DNA of 64,000 nt from Methanocella paludicola SANAE (lineage in GTDB: Archaea; Halobacteriota; Methanocellia; Methanocellales; Methanocellaceae). The DNA is taken from contig NC_013665.1 in assembly GCF_000011005.1 (NCBI RefSeq), positions 1,713,501 to 1,777,500 on the forward strand, in the 5' to 3' direction. The position numbers were made by a program, and so were the translations under genes. A model generated the notes under the pieces. The model saw only the letters and a program-made list of their open reading frames with translations, was not told where the DNA came from and made no database searches. Shown here in pieces: positions 35,584-45,304 of this stretch; positions within the stretch are counted from its first letter, which is position 1; each line of letters starts with the position of its first letter.

Positions 35584-35973
35584 TTAATTTTTATCGTCAT
35601 CGAGGCGCTTTTTTAATGCCTGTTTGATCGCCCCGATGAACTCCGCCCTCGAGAATGGTTTCCTTAGTATGGAGGCCCCGGATAGCTCGGGCGGCATGTC
35701 CGAGTTATAGACCTGTTCGGCGGTAACGAAAATGATCTTTGCCCCGCGGTCGTACCGCCGGATCTCCCTCGCCGCCGAAATGCCGTCCAGCTCCGGCATA
35801 TTCACGTCCATCAGGACGAGATCGGGCTTCTTTTTAAGCTTCTTGTACTTAATGACCGCGTCCCGCCCGTTGCCGGCCATGCCCGCTATATCGTACTTTC
35901 CCTGGACGGAAAGCATCTTTTTATACAGGCAAAGCAGCTCGATATTATCGTCTACGATAAGTAGCCTATCCAA
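35584..35973 (-). CDS. CheY-like response regulator (receiver only)
   Basis: The 129-residue receiver domain has the acidic pair in LLIVDDN (residues 4-10), phospho-acceptor Asp in VLMDVNMPELDG (about residue 53-56), the Thr in IFVTAEQ and the conserved Lys in SILRKPFSRAEF. No output domain. No kinase is adjacent; the histidine kinase at 40965-42572 is the nearest candidate partner, without evidence. Confidence 0.92.
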   Translation of the reverse strand: MDRLLIVDDNIELLCLYKKMLSVQGKYDIAGMAGNGRDAVIKYKKLKKKPDLVLMDVNMPELDGISAAREIRRYDRGAKIIFVTAEQVYNSDMPPELSGASILRKPFSRAEFIGAIKQALKKRLDDDKN

Positions 35974-36123
35974 TCCACTCCAACCCCTTGTTTATATTAC
36001 CCATATTATAACTGGGCCAAATATACATAAACTTTCCTTATTACCGTAGAAGCAATGGCTGTAAGTTAAATCTTAAGTACGAAAACTACATAGTAGTGAA
36101 AAAACGTTTACATATGTGATACC

Positions 36124-36516
36124 ATGGCCCGAAGAAAAAACGTCTCCGGCATTGCCCGGGATGCCCTAGCGTTCATCCTTGAGGCGAGCAGGTCCACGCA
36201 TCCCCACGAGTTCGCGGGATTGCTGCGCTCGGACGGCCGCCTCATATCCGAGGTAGTGCTGGTGCCGGGCACGACGTCGGACGAGGGCTCCGCGCGCATG
36301 CTACTGGACATGATGCCCCTCGATATGTCTATCGTCGGGTCCGTCCATAGCCACCCCGTGAGGGACCTCCGCTTCTCAGAAGCGGACATCGACATGTTCG
36401 GCGCCAAAGGCTATTACAATATCATCGTCGCTTATCCTTATACTGATAAAGACTGGGTTTGCTATAGCCCTGACGGGGAGAAGGTCAGCCTGCCGGTCGT
36501 GGAGGCAGACCAATGA
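36124..36516 (+). CDS. JAMM/MPN (Mov34) metalloprotease-like protein
   Basis: The 130-residue protein carries the JAMM zinc motif: HSHPVRDLRFSEAD gives H-x-H-x7-S-x2-D (residues about 78-91), with Glu in HPHEFAGLL (about 30-37) as the catalytic acid. JAMM enzymes in archaea cleave ubiquitin-like SAMP conjugates or release sulfur-carrier proteins. Its stop overlaps ribL by 4 nt, so it is co-translated with a flavin enzyme; any functional link is unknown. Confidence 0.85.
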   Translation: MARRKNVSGIARDALAFILEASRSTHPHEFAGLLRSDGRLISEVVLVPGTTSDEGSARMLLDMMPLDMSIVGSVHSHPVRDLRFSEADIDMFGAKGYYNIIVAYPYTDKDWVCYSPDGEKVSLPVVEADQ

Positions 36517-36932
36517 CACGGGTCGTGGCCACCGGTACCTTCGATATCCTGCACCCGGGCCATGTGCTGTACCTGAGCGAGGCAGGAAAGCTGGGCGACG
36601 AGCTCTATGTCATCGTGGCCCGGGATAGCACCATAAAGCATAAGCGCAAGCCTCTCGTGCCCGAGAACCAGCGGCTCTTCATGGTAAGAGCACTAAAATG
36701 CGTCGACCACGCGATGCTGGGCAGCGAAGATGACATGTTCAAGCCCATCCGCGAGATCGACCCGGACATCATCACTATCGGCTTCAACCAGCACTGGGAC
36801 GAGGAAGCCCTGCAAAGACAGCTGATAGAGAGGGGGCTGAAAGCTAAAGTGGTGCGCATCACGAAGTGCGATACGGCGCCCTACGCGTCGAGCCGCCACA
36901 TCAGGGAAAAGATAAAGGAAAGCGACTGCTAA
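36513..36932 (+). CDS. ribL: FAD synthase (archaeal RibL type)
   Basis: The 139-residue nucleotidyltransferase has the signature ATGTFDILHPGHVLYLSEAG (HxGH), KHKRKPLVPENQRLFMVRAL, and the C-terminal TPYASSRHIREK-like APYASSRHIRE. In methanogens RibL converts FMN to FAD. Length and motifs match. Start overlaps the JAMM gene (ATGA). Confidence 0.92.
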   Translation: MTRVVATGTFDILHPGHVLYLSEAGKLGDELYVIVARDSTIKHKRKPLVPENQRLFMVRALKCVDHAMLGSEDDMFKPIREIDPDIITIGFNQHWDEEALQRQLIERGLKAKVVRITKCDTAPYASSRHIREKIKESDC

Positions 36933-36971
36933 AGCAGTGAAGTTAAATTCATCAATGGTGGAGAGTCTACT

Positions 36972-37979
36972 ATGTTACGAGTCGGTATAATCGGCGGCAC
37001 CGGATATGTCGGTGGCGAGCTGCTGCGGCTTCTGTGCGTTCACCCAAAAGCTGAGGTAACCGTGGTCACGTCCAGGAGCCACGCGGGAAAGCCCGTTGAC
37101 GCGATGCACCCCAACCTGAAGGGCCTGCTGGACCTGAAGTTCGAAGACGTTGACCCGTCGGCCATCGCCCATAAATGCGACCTTGTCTTTACGGCCGTGC
37201 CCCACGGGGCCGCGATGAACGTGGTGCCCGGATTAGTGGATGCCGGGCTTAAGGTCATCGACATGAGCGCGGACTACCGGCTGCCGGCAGATGTGTTCGA
37301 GTCGGTCTACAATAAGAAGCACGCCGACCCAAGGCCGACAGTCTACGGCCTGCCCGAATTACATGCAGAAGAAGTGAAGAATGCCACAGTAGTAGGCAAC
37401 CCCGGGTGCTACCCGACAGGGGCCATACTAACGGCAGCTCCGCTGGTAGCGGCAGGGGTCGTGGACCGCATCGTGTTCGACTCCAAATCCGGCATATCGG
37501 GCTCGGGCCAGGAGCCCAGCGAGACCACGCACTACCCGAACGTCGCCGAGAACGTCCGCCCCTATAACATTACCACGCACCGCCATAAGTCGGAGATCGA
37601 CCAGGAGCTTCGCGCGTTAAACAATAAAGTGAAGATCCACTTTACTCCGCATGTCATTCCATCGGTCAGGGGCATCCTGACCACGGCACACGCATTTATC
37701 AATAAGCCGCTCACCGACGACCAGGTGCGGGCCATTTACAACGAGTTCTACGCCGGGAAGCCATTCATTCGCATGAGCAAGCCAACGCTGGCCAACGTGC
37801 GAGGCTCCAACTTCTGCGACATCGCGTTCGAGATCGAGAAGGGCACCGACCGCATCGTGATCGTCTCCGCGATCGACAACATGGTAAAAGGCTCGGCCGG
37901 CGAGGCCATACAGAACATGAACATCATGTACGGCTTCGACGAACGCACAGGCATATGGATGAGCGGGCTGCCCCCGTGA
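36972..37979 (+). CDS. argC: N-acetyl-gamma-glutamyl-phosphate reductase
   Basis: The 335-residue arginine-biosynthesis enzyme has the NADP loop IGGTGYVGGELLRLL, active-site Cys in GNPGCYPTGAILTAAPL, HRHKSEIDQEL and the late HVIPSVRGI. SD GGTGGAGAG precedes the ATG. It leads a cluster argC-CBS-argJ-hisS on one strand. Confidence 0.95.
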   Translation: MLRVGIIGGTGYVGGELLRLLCVHPKAEVTVVTSRSHAGKPVDAMHPNLKGLLDLKFEDVDPSAIAHKCDLVFTAVPHGAAMNVVPGLVDAGLKVIDMSADYRLPADVFESVYNKKHADPRPTVYGLPELHAEEVKNATVVGNPGCYPTGAILTAAPLVAAGVVDRIVFDSKSGISGSGQEPSETTHYPNVAENVRPYNITTHRHKSEIDQELRALNNKVKIHFTPHVIPSVRGILTTAHAFINKPLTDDQVRAIYNEFYAGKPFIRMSKPTLANVRGSNFCDIAFEIEKGTDRIVIVSAIDNMVKGSAGEAIQNMNIMYGFDERTGIWMSGLPP

Positions 37980-37984
37980 GGTAT

Positions 37985-38467
37985 ATGATGAAAGTTTCCG
38001 AAGTCATGACGAAGGACGTCATCACCTGCAGGCCGTCCGACCCCGTGGACGGCGTCGTAAAGCTGATGAGCGAGAAGGACATCAGCGGCCTTCCTGTCGT
38101 GGACGGCGAAAAGGTCGTCGGCATGGTGACCGAGGCGGATATCATGCGCCTGCTGGTCGTCCCCGAGCCTTCCCGCACGCTGTGGATGCCAAGCCCCCTC
38201 GAAGTATTGATCGAGATACCGTTGAAAGAGATCATTCAGCTCAGGCGCCTGCAGCAGTCCGTCAAGGACGCGGGCGGGCAGAACGTCGGCAGCATCATGC
38301 AAAAGGATGTCCTGTCCATATCCCCGGACGACGACATCGAGGATGCGGCCTCGGCCATGGTGAAGCATAAGGTTAATAGGCTGGTAGTCCTTAAGGATGG
38401 AAAGCTCGTCGGCATCATTACTCGTGATGATATCATCCACGGGCTCGGAGGATCTGCTAATACATGA
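37985..38467 (+). CDS. Protein with two CBS domains
   Basis: About 160 residues, tandem CBS domains: KVSEVMTKDVITCRPSDPVD and GLPVVDGEKVVGMVTEADIM in the first, SIMQKDVLSISPDDDIEDAA and RLVVLKDGKLVGIITRDDII in the second. CBS pairs bind adenosyl nucleotides and regulate partners. Two ATGs (37985, 37988) follow argC by 5 bp; it overlaps argJ by 4 bp, so it is likely part of an arginine/histidine operon, possibly as an energy sensor. That link is inferred. Confidence 0.9.
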   Translation: MMKVSEVMTKDVITCRPSDPVDGVVKLMSEKDISGLPVVDGEKVVGMVTEADIMRLLVVPEPSRTLWMPSPLEVLIEIPLKEIIQLRRLQQSVKDAGGQNVGSIMQKDVLSISPDDDIEDAASAMVKHKVNRLVVLKDGKLVGIITRDDIIHGLGGSANT

Positions 38468-39645
38468 AGACCATTGAGGGCGGCATTTGCGCCGTTAAGG
38501 GCGTCAGGGCTTACGGCATTAAAGAGGGTAAGATGGGTCTTGCGGTCATGCTGGCCAAGGGTCCGGCGGCCGCTGTGTTCACGTTGAATAAGGTCCGTGC
38601 AGCCCCGGTTTTAGTCACGAAGGATCACCTGAAAACGAATGGTGCCCTTTTTAATGGCATCATCGCCAACAGCGGCTGCGCTAATGCTTTTACACATGAG
38701 CAGGGCATCAAGGACGCCATCGGGATGGCGAATATCTTGGCAGCCCGGCTTAACGTAGATCCCCATACGATCGGTGTTGCATCGACGGGCGTCATCGGCA
38801 GGCCCCTGAACATGGCCTGGATCAAGGACCACTTTAACGAAGTCTTCGAAAAGGCATGTACGGGCCCCGAGTGCAGCCTCGCTACCAACAAGGCCGTCAT
38901 GACCACCGACCTCGCGCCGAAGTCATACGCTGTCGAAATAGAAGGCGGCGTCCGCATCGGCGCCATCGCGAAGGGCTCCGGCATGATCGAGCCCAACATG
39001 GGCACCATGCTATCATTCATATTTACGGACGCGGACATACCCCACGCCTCATTGCAAAAATGCCTGAAGAAGGCCGTGGACAAGAGCTACAACATGGTCG
39101 TCGTGGACGGCGATACGAGCACGAACGATACGGTCACGCTCATCGCTACCGGCGAAGCCGGTAAGCCTAAAATGAAAAAGTTCCAGGAAGGCCTGGAAAA
39201 GGTCTGCATGGAGATCGCCAAGAAGATAGCCCGGGACGGAGAAGGTGCCACGAAGCTGATCGAAGCTACGGTCGAGGGCGCCAGGACCGTCAGGGATGCC
39301 AGGAAAGGGGCAAAGGCCATCGTGCGCTCTCCGCTCTTTAAATCGGCCGTCTACGGCACCGACCCCAACTGGGGCAGGGCCGTATGCGCCATCGGCTACT
39401 CATCCTGCGACGTGGACCCTGCCAGGGTCACGCTCATCTTCTCGAATGGCAAGGAATCGGTCGCGCTGGTCGATAACGGCATGCCGAAGAGCGACGAGGC
39501 GACGCTGGCAAAGGCCAAGGCCATCATGGGCGGCGATACGCTCTACGTGACCGCCAGGCTCGGGCTGGGAAGGGCGAAGGCGACCGCATGGGGCTGCGAC
39601 CTGACGCACAAGTACGTCGACATCAACGCCTCGTACACGACTTAA
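38464..39645 (+). CDS. argJ: Glutamate N-acetyltransferase/ornithine acetyltransferase
   Basis: The 393-residue bifunctional enzyme recycles the acetyl group from N-acetylornithine. The self-cleavage region is KGSGMIEPNMGTMLSF with Thr as the new N-terminal nucleophile; NSGCANAFTHEQG, GDTSTNDTV, and GTDPNWGRAVCAIGYS are also diagnostic. It overlaps the CBS gene (ATGA) and precedes hisS by a few bases. Confidence 0.95.
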   Translation: MKTIEGGICAVKGVRAYGIKEGKMGLAVMLAKGPAAAVFTLNKVRAAPVLVTKDHLKTNGALFNGIIANSGCANAFTHEQGIKDAIGMANILAARLNVDPHTIGVASTGVIGRPLNMAWIKDHFNEVFEKACTGPECSLATNKAVMTTDLAPKSYAVEIEGGVRIGAIAKGSGMIEPNMGTMLSFIFTDADIPHASLQKCLKKAVDKSYNMVVVDGDTSTNDTVTLIATGEAGKPKMKKFQEGLEKVCMEIAKKIARDGEGATKLIEATVEGARTVRDARKGAKAIVRSPLFKSAVYGTDPNWGRAVCAIGYSSCDVDPARVTLIFSNGKESVALVDNGMPKSDEATLAKAKAIMGGDTLYVTARLGLGRAKATAWGCDLTHKYVDINASYTT

Positions 39646-39654
39646 GGGATGTTC

Positions 39655-40953
39655 ATGAGATTTCAATCGCTCAAGGGGTTCAGGGACTTCTATCCCGAAG
39701 AGATGTCCGCCCGCCGGAAGGTGCTGGACAAGATCTTCGAGACTGTCCGGCCTTACGGTTTCCGTGAGGTAGACTCGCCGAGCCTGGAAATGCTGGAATT
39801 GTTCCGGGTTAAAAGTGGCGACGAGATACTTACTCAAACCTTTAATTTTGCGGACAAGGGCAAACGTGACGTGACTCTCATCCCCGAGCTTACTCCGACG
39901 ATGGCCCGCATGGTCGTTGAGCGTGAGAAGTCGCTTAAAAGGCCGATAAAATGGTTCTCGATGCCCAAGATGTGGCGTTATGAGGAGCCGCAGTCGGGCC
40001 GCCTCCGCGAGTTTTACCAGCTTAACGTGGACATTTTTGGCGTGCCGGGGCCTGAAGCGGATGCCGAAGTACTGGCGGCCGGCATCGATATAATGTTAAA
40101 GCTGGATCTCGAAGGGCAGTTCATTTTTAAGGTGAGCGACAGGAGGCTCATGCAGGGCGTGCTCGAGAGCATGGGCATCGCGGACCGGAGAGAAGCCGTC
40201 TTCGCCGCTATCGATAAGCGCTACAAGGTCACGCACTCCGAGTTCAAAGAATTACTTGCCAAAGCTGACCTGGACGATCTGAAGATCGGGCAGCTACTAT
40301 CGATCCTGGACTCCAGGGGCCCCATGCTTGAGGCCCTCCAGAAGCTTAGGGGCTTAATATCTTTAGAGAACGAGCAGACCCGGGCGGGCTATGAAAGCCT
40401 GGAAAAGCTGACAGACCTCCTGGTCATGTACCACATGGAGCAGTACTGTGAGCTGGACCCGTCGGTCATCAGGGGCCTGGCATATTATACTGGCACTGTG
40501 TTCGAGTGCTATGACACGAAGGGCGAGCTACGAGCCATATTCGGCGGCGGGCGCTACGATAAGATCATCGAGCTGTTCGGCGGGGAGCCGATGCCGGCCG
40601 TGGGCTTCGGCATGGGCGACGCAGTGCTCGAGATCCTCATGCGCCGTGCAAAAGTGTGGCCCGAAGAGAAGCTTACGACGGATTATTTCATCCTTACGAC
40701 TTCAGCGCAGTACATGGAAACTGCACTGTTTTTGGCGCAGGCGCTGCGTGAGAAGGAATTTATTGTAGAGACTGACCTGCTGGGCCGCAACTTCGGCAAC
40801 CAGATGAAGTACGCCAACAGCATAGGCGCAAAGTACGTACTCATCCTGGGCGAGAAGGAGATGGCCGGCGGACAGGTCTCGGTCAAGGACATGAAGACCG
40901 GGGAACAGCGGACCGAAGAGGTCATCAGGTTCCTGGATAGCGTGACGAAATAA
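39655..40953 (+). CDS. hisS: Histidyl-tRNA synthetase
   Basis: Class II synthetase of about 432 residues. Motif 1 (LRKVLDKIFETVRPYGFREVDSP-like region), motif 2 MWRYEEPQSGRLREFYQLN (about 110-128), the His-specific RGLAYYTGTVFECYD, motif 3 AVGFGMGDAVLEI and a C-terminal anticodon-binding domain are readable. SD AAGGGA fits ATG 39655 (MRFQSLKGF) better than 39649. Confidence 0.95.
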   Translation: MRFQSLKGFRDFYPEEMSARRKVLDKIFETVRPYGFREVDSPSLEMLELFRVKSGDEILTQTFNFADKGKRDVTLIPELTPTMARMVVEREKSLKRPIKWFSMPKMWRYEEPQSGRLREFYQLNVDIFGVPGPEADAEVLAAGIDIMLKLDLEGQFIFKVSDRRLMQGVLESMGIADRREAVFAAIDKRYKVTHSEFKELLAKADLDDLKIGQLLSILDSRGPMLEALQKLRGLISLENEQTRAGYESLEKLTDLLVMYHMEQYCELDPSVIRGLAYYTGTVFECYDTKGELRAIFGGGRYDKIIELFGGEPMPAVGFGMGDAVLEILMRRAKVWPEEKLTTDYFILTTSAQYMETALFLAQALREKEFIVETDLLGRNFGNQMKYANSIGAKYVLILGEKEMAGGQVSVKDMKTGEQRTEEVIRFLDSVTK

Positions 40954-40964
40954 TCGAACGACGA

Positions 40965-42572
40965 TCATTTTTCTATGGCAGGCAGCATGACCACGAACTT
41001 GGCACCCTTCGTATGGTCGCCGGGCACCCGGTCCTCCACCCATATACGGCCATGAAAATCGCGCACGAGCGTCTTCACCAGGTAGAGGCCCAGGCCTTTA
41101 CCCTTAGCCCGGGTATTGCCGCGCTCGAACCGGTTGAAGACCCGGGTCTTCATCTCATCCGGTATGCCGGGGCCATTATCCTCGATGATGACCTTGTGAT
41201 ATCTCTCGTCGATGCCGTAGACGTGGGTCTGGGTGATATCGATCTCCAGGGGCTTGACCGCGTCCGAATGCTTGACCGCGTTCCCGACGATGTTGATGAA
41301 CACGTCCTTGACCAGCTCCGTAGCCAGGACATGGCTCTCTGTCGGCGTATAATTGATGGTGATGCGGCGGCCGTTGACCCGGGAGAACTGCTCCTTTACG
41401 CTCTCGAGAATTTCCCTCAGGTCGATGGGCTGGAACTGGAATTCCATAGACCTTGCCGACCGGATCTTTCGCACGTTATCGATGAGGCGGGTGCTGTCCT
41501 GGATCGACATGAGGGACTTTTCCAGGAGCTCGGCATCCTCCTTCTCGATCCTGCCCTCCTCCTTCAATGTATCGAGGGCGATCTCCAGGTACCCCATGCT
41601 CACCTGGTTCATGTTATTGATATCATGGCCCATAAGGTCCAGATACAGCTCGGCCTGCGCACGGGCTTCGGCCAGTCCGGCTTCGGCACGCTTACGCTCT
41701 TCTATTTGCCTTAAGAGCTCCTCGTTCTTGGAGCTGAGCTCCCGGGACTGGGCTTCAAGCGTCTCCTTCTTTTCCTGTAAGGCTTTTTCAGTCTGCATAC
41801 GCCGGGAGATCTCGTTCTCCAGGTCCATCTTTGAAGCGGTAACGGCTTTCAAGCGAGTTACCATCCGGTTAAATGAGCTCGTCAGGTCTCCGATCTCATC
41901 ATCGGGGTTTTTCACCGGGATGACATGGTCGAGATTACCGGAACCGATTATCCTCGTTCCCGCCTGGAGATCTGCGATCGACCGGACCGTGTTCCCGAAG
42001 ATCAATAGATAATCGATCAACAGAAATACGATAAACGCCCCCAGCATAGTGAATATCAGCAGCGTATTCGTTTGCTTTACTTGATTTTTTTCGTCGCCTA
42101 TCATATGCGACAGGCGGGAGGTATCGTAGGCGATCGCCTGCGTTTGGACCTCGATCCGGCTCCACGATATACGGGCATAGGCCAGGTCATCGGCCGTATT
42201 ATCGTTTTGATGCGCGCTCCGGATAGTCGACGCCACATCGTTGAAGACTTCCTTCAGCCGCTGCTGATTCGCCCGGATGCTATCGAGAAGCACCTGCTGC
42301 TCGGGGGTGTCCACGGATATATTCATTATATCATCCGAGAGCGCAGCATATTTTGAGTTCCATCGGTTTAGCTGCGGGCTTTCCGGGTGCAGGAGATAAT
42401 CATTCGATAGATAGCCAAGCTCACCGGCCCCGAGCTGAATGGAATTGACAAGCTCTTCCTGCTTGCTCAACCTATCTACCTGCTGATCCGTGAGTATCAC
42501 CGATGTGGTGATCACGATCAGAGCTAAGATAAAGAGGATTATGCTCAGTATCAGCTGTGTCCGGATCTTCAT
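40965..42572 (-). CDS. Sensor histidine kinase (4-helix sensor, HAMP, HATPase)
   Basis: About 535 residues: TM1 (about 7-27), an extracellular helical domain (about 30-170), TM2 (about 175-197), HAMP (about 198-250), a coiled coil rich in Glu/Lys/Arg (about 250-310), phospho-acceptor His in LDLMGHDINNMNQVS, N box NIVGNAVKHSD, G1 box EDNGPGIPDE, G2 box GKGLGLYLVKTLV, ending KFVVMLPAIEK. Start at ATG 42572 with SD CGAGGA; the SBP gene ends 12 nt before it. Two tail fragments of such kinases are elsewhere in the window. Confidence 0.9.
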   Translation of the reverse strand: MKIRTQLILSIILFILALIVITTSVILTDQQVDRLSKQEELVNSIQLGAGELGYLSNDYLLHPESPQLNRWNSKYAALSDDIMNISVDTPEQQVLLDSIRANQQRLKEVFNDVASTIRSAHQNDNTADDLAYARISWSRIEVQTQAIAYDTSRLSHMIGDEKNQVKQTNTLLIFTMLGAFIVFLLIDYLLIFGNTVRSIADLQAGTRIIGSGNLDHVIPVKNPDDEIGDLTSSFNRMVTRLKAVTASKMDLENEISRRMQTEKALQEKKETLEAQSRELSSKNEELLRQIEERKRAEAGLAEARAQAELYLDLMGHDINNMNQVSMGYLEIALDTLKEEGRIEKEDAELLEKSLMSIQDSTRLIDNVRKIRSARSMEFQFQPIDLREILESVKEQFSRVNGRRITINYTPTESHVLATELVKDVFINIVGNAVKHSDAVKPLEIDITQTHVYGIDERYHKVIIEDNGPGIPDEMKTRVFNRFERGNTRAKGKGLGLYLVKTLVRDFHGRIWVEDRVPGDHTKGAKFVVMLPAIEK

Positions 42573-42583
42573 GGTTCCTCGGT

Positions 42584-43594
42584 TCAAATTACGATATTAA
42601 CCGACTCAGGCTTAACCGCATTCATGCCAGTGAGATAGATATTGTCCTGATAGTCGGGGACCACGTTCACGTCGGTGAGACCATTATTGATCATCCACCG
42701 CCCTTCATCGTCCATGGCCACGATGAGCGACTGGTCGAGCGAGAGCCCGAACTGGGTGTTATTCCATACGGACGCGACATACTTATCGTCCGCGTTCAAC
42801 CGCTTTTGTACGATCGTCTTCGATTCGGCGGTATGGTATATCGTATATTTTTCCGCCCGGTCGATCGATCTCAGGAATCGGTTGACGAGCTCCGGATGCT
42901 GTGCCGCCCAGTCATCCCTGCATATCGCGTTCCAGTATCCTAACTGGCCACTTTGGGCCGGCCAGATGGTCGCATTGGCCCCCAGCTGATCTTTAATGGG
43001 TTCAACATAGGGCTCCCATACGATGATCGCGTCGACCGACCCGTTTACGATGGCGTCGGTATATTGTGCCGGCCGGACATCGACGAGAGTTACTTCCGGC
43101 AGGTTAATGGCCCGCAGCTCGAGATATCGGCCGAGATAAAATTCCCCCGAGGTTCCCCGGGCAAAACCGATCCTTTTTCCCCGGAGGTCGGAAAAATTCT
43201 CGACGCCCCGGTCCTTTCTGCCGATAATATAATGGGTCTGGTATTTTGCGATACTGCCGATGCTGCAAATTTTTTCCCGGTTCAACGCCTTACCGACCAG
43301 GACGATCTCGGTGGCTACCGCAATATCACTATTACCCTTCAGCATGTCGTCGACGGCATACAAGCCGGCATCATACTCTTTTATCGTTACGTTAAGGCCG
43401 ATATCGGTAAAAAAGCCCTGATCGTCAGCGATATAGACGAGCGCGGAAGAATCGAACATCCGCGGGACCCCGATGGTTATCGATTCGGGCGGACCCGCAT
43501 CGAGCTTTTGCGAGCTCTGAACATACCATGCGGCGTATACCGATGCCGCAATAACGGCGATGACAATGACGAGAGCGATGATGAACTTTTTCAT
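42584..43594 (-). CDS. Anchored NitT/TauT-type substrate-binding protein
   Basis: About 336 residues with one N-terminal membrane helix (residues about 3-25) and then a NMT1/THI5-like periplasmic binding fold: ITIGVPRMFDSSALVYIADD, QGFFTDIGLNVTIKEY, SDIAVATEIVLVG, LRGKRIGFARGTSGEFYLGR, VNGSVDAIIVWEPYV. Usually such proteins feed an ABC importer, but here no permease or ATPase is adjacent and the kinase follows directly. It may present a ligand to the kinase. ATG 43594 has GGAG upstream. Confidence 0.86.
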   Translation of the reverse strand: MKKFIIALVIVIAVIAASVYAAWYVQSSQKLDAGPPESITIGVPRMFDSSALVYIADDQGFFTDIGLNVTIKEYDAGLYAVDDMLKGNSDIAVATEIVLVGKALNREKICSIGSIAKYQTHYIIGRKDRGVENFSDLRGKRIGFARGTSGEFYLGRYLELRAINLPEVTLVDVRPAQYTDAIVNGSVDAIIVWEPYVEPIKDQLGANATIWPAQSGQLGYWNAICRDDWAAQHPELVNRFLRSIDRAEKYTIYHTAESKTIVQKRLNADDKYVASVWNNTQFGLSLDQSLIVAMDDEGRWMINNGLTDVNVVPDYQDNIYLTGMNAVKPESVNIVI

Positions 43595-43753
43595 GTTCGT
43601 ACTCCAAGCCCATATACCCATATACCGATTATCCTAATACATTTTAATATTATTGGACTAAATGCTGGATATACTATTATAAATAGTTTATAATAAACTT
43701 ATTAAACCCCGATACTGACATAAAACAATAAAGATCGGCTATCCGTCATCCCG

Positions 43754-45304
43754 TTACCTTATTTGCGGCGCCTTATAGATCACGGCATTTTCGGGGTCCA
43801 GCCCGCTCCACTTGACCGTATAGCCGAGGATATTCAAGACGGGATCGACGGCCGTAACGCTCTTCGAGCGGATCTGCGCGGAAGCCTGCGAATAAGGCAT
43901 TTTGGCGGACAGTGACGTACGGATCGATCTTAGCAGTCCATCGGAGAGCAGCTCATCGCCGGCCAGCGTATAGCCGGCCACGCCGCGCTCTTCGATATAC
44001 CTGCGGACGGCATCCGCGCCGATGCCCGTTTTGGATACGATGTCCTCGAGGCGGACGATGTCGCCTTCCGGCGACAGCCCTGAGGCGTCCAGCTTTGCCA
44101 CGCCATCGGCCACTTTTCGCTCATCCCAGACTTTGAGCCGGTCCAGCACTTCCTTCAGCGGGATCTTCCTGTCGAAGAGGATGACGTTCTCCGTGATGCC
44201 CTTGAAGGCGTCGCACGAGGACCGCGTGCTGGCAAGCACTATCAGGTTGACGTCTTTTAGTTCGCCGAGCTTCGCCACCTTTCGCTTTAAATATTCGGCC
44301 GTCCAGAAGCCGGCGATCTCAACGTAGACCCTTGTGCCGTCCTTTTCCAGTAAAAAGTCGGGTATGTACAGGTAGCGTCCGGCTATGAGCGGCTCCGGCT
44401 CGCGGACAATGGTCCATCCCGTGCCGGCGTTCGCGAGCGAATCATAAAAACGCTCCTCGGGCTCACTATCGAATTCCAGGTCTTCATAAGTCCCCGCCGC
44501 GTCCCCGAAGAGATGCCCGTGCGCATGCTCGCTCATGCTGAACCGGTACAGCCGGGGGTTGCCATTGAAATCCTTACGCACGATGGATGCGTCCATTCCC
44601 CAGCCCGGCGAGGCGACGATGAACGGCAGCAGCTTTGCCAGGGAAGTGCCATACCGCTCAGTAGACTTAATGGCGGACAGCGGCCCGTCTATCGTGATGT
44701 CGAGCCTGCCCGTATCATACCCTGCCGTATACATGAGGCCCAGGCGCTTCACGGACCGCAGGACTTCCTTATGCTTCGCTGAAGCCTTGAACCTCATTTC
44801 CGTGGCCTTGAACAAGAGGGTCTGGGCCAGCGAAAGGTTGTATTCTTCTAATAGCGCCACTGGCTTCGGAGGGTTGAAGCGGCTGATGATCAGCTCGCTC
44901 TCCAGGTCGGCGAACATCGATGCCTCTGCGGCTTCCGGCGACAGGCCCAGCTTTTCGGCAGCGGCCGCTATCGCCTTTGACCGCACTTCGGGAGTCAGCG
45001 CAGGGGATTTTACCTGCGTAAAGACCTCCCGCCGGACCAGCTCAGGGGAACCGGCGCTATCAACGGTAAGAGTACACCGCCGCTCCAGCAGCGCCACAAG
45101 CCCCCGGACAAGGCGATAATCGAAGCCCTGGTCCTCCATCTCCGCCAGAATATCCTTCAGCTCGCCCAGCTTCTTTCCGGTATGGTCACTGAATGCCTGG
45201 ATGATGTCCTCTGCGAGAGCCAGGCTATCGCCGTCAGCCTCGACGAATGCGGGCATGATGCGGTCGCCCTTCACCCGGGTCTTCAGCAAGTCAGCGCTAA
45301 GCAT
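43754..45304 (-). CDS. bax1: Bax1 nuclease (DUF790)
   Basis: The 516-residue protein matches DUF790/Bax1, the XPF-like nuclease partner of archaeal XPB. Recognisable parts: MLSADLLKTRVKGDRIMPAF at the start, FMSEHAHGHLFGDAAGTYEDL-like segment (residues about 255-275), and the nuclease-like YIPDFLLEKDGTRVYVEIAGFW (about 313-334). XPB starts the operon and its stop shares a TAATG overlap with the bax1 ATG, indicating co-translation. Confidence 0.88.
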   Translation of the reverse strand: MLSADLLKTRVKGDRIMPAFVEADGDSLALAEDIIQAFSDHTGKKLGELKDILAEMEDQGFDYRLVRGLVALLERRCTLTVDSAGSPELVRREVFTQVKSPALTPEVRSKAIAAAAEKLGLSPEAAEASMFADLESELIISRFNPPKPVALLEEYNLSLAQTLLFKATEMRFKASAKHKEVLRSVKRLGLMYTAGYDTGRLDITIDGPLSAIKSTERYGTSLAKLLPFIVASPGWGMDASIVRKDFNGNPRLYRFSMSEHAHGHLFGDAAGTYEDLEFDSEPEERFYDSLANAGTGWTIVREPEPLIAGRYLYIPDFLLEKDGTRVYVEIAGFWTAEYLKRKVAKLGELKDVNLIVLASTRSSCDAFKGITENVILFDRKIPLKEVLDRLKVWDERKVADGVAKLDASGLSPEGDIVRLEDIVSKTGIGADAVRRYIEERGVAGYTLAGDELLSDGLLRSIRTSLSAKMPYSQASAQIRSKSVTAVDPVLNILGYTVKWSGLDPENAVIYKAPQIR

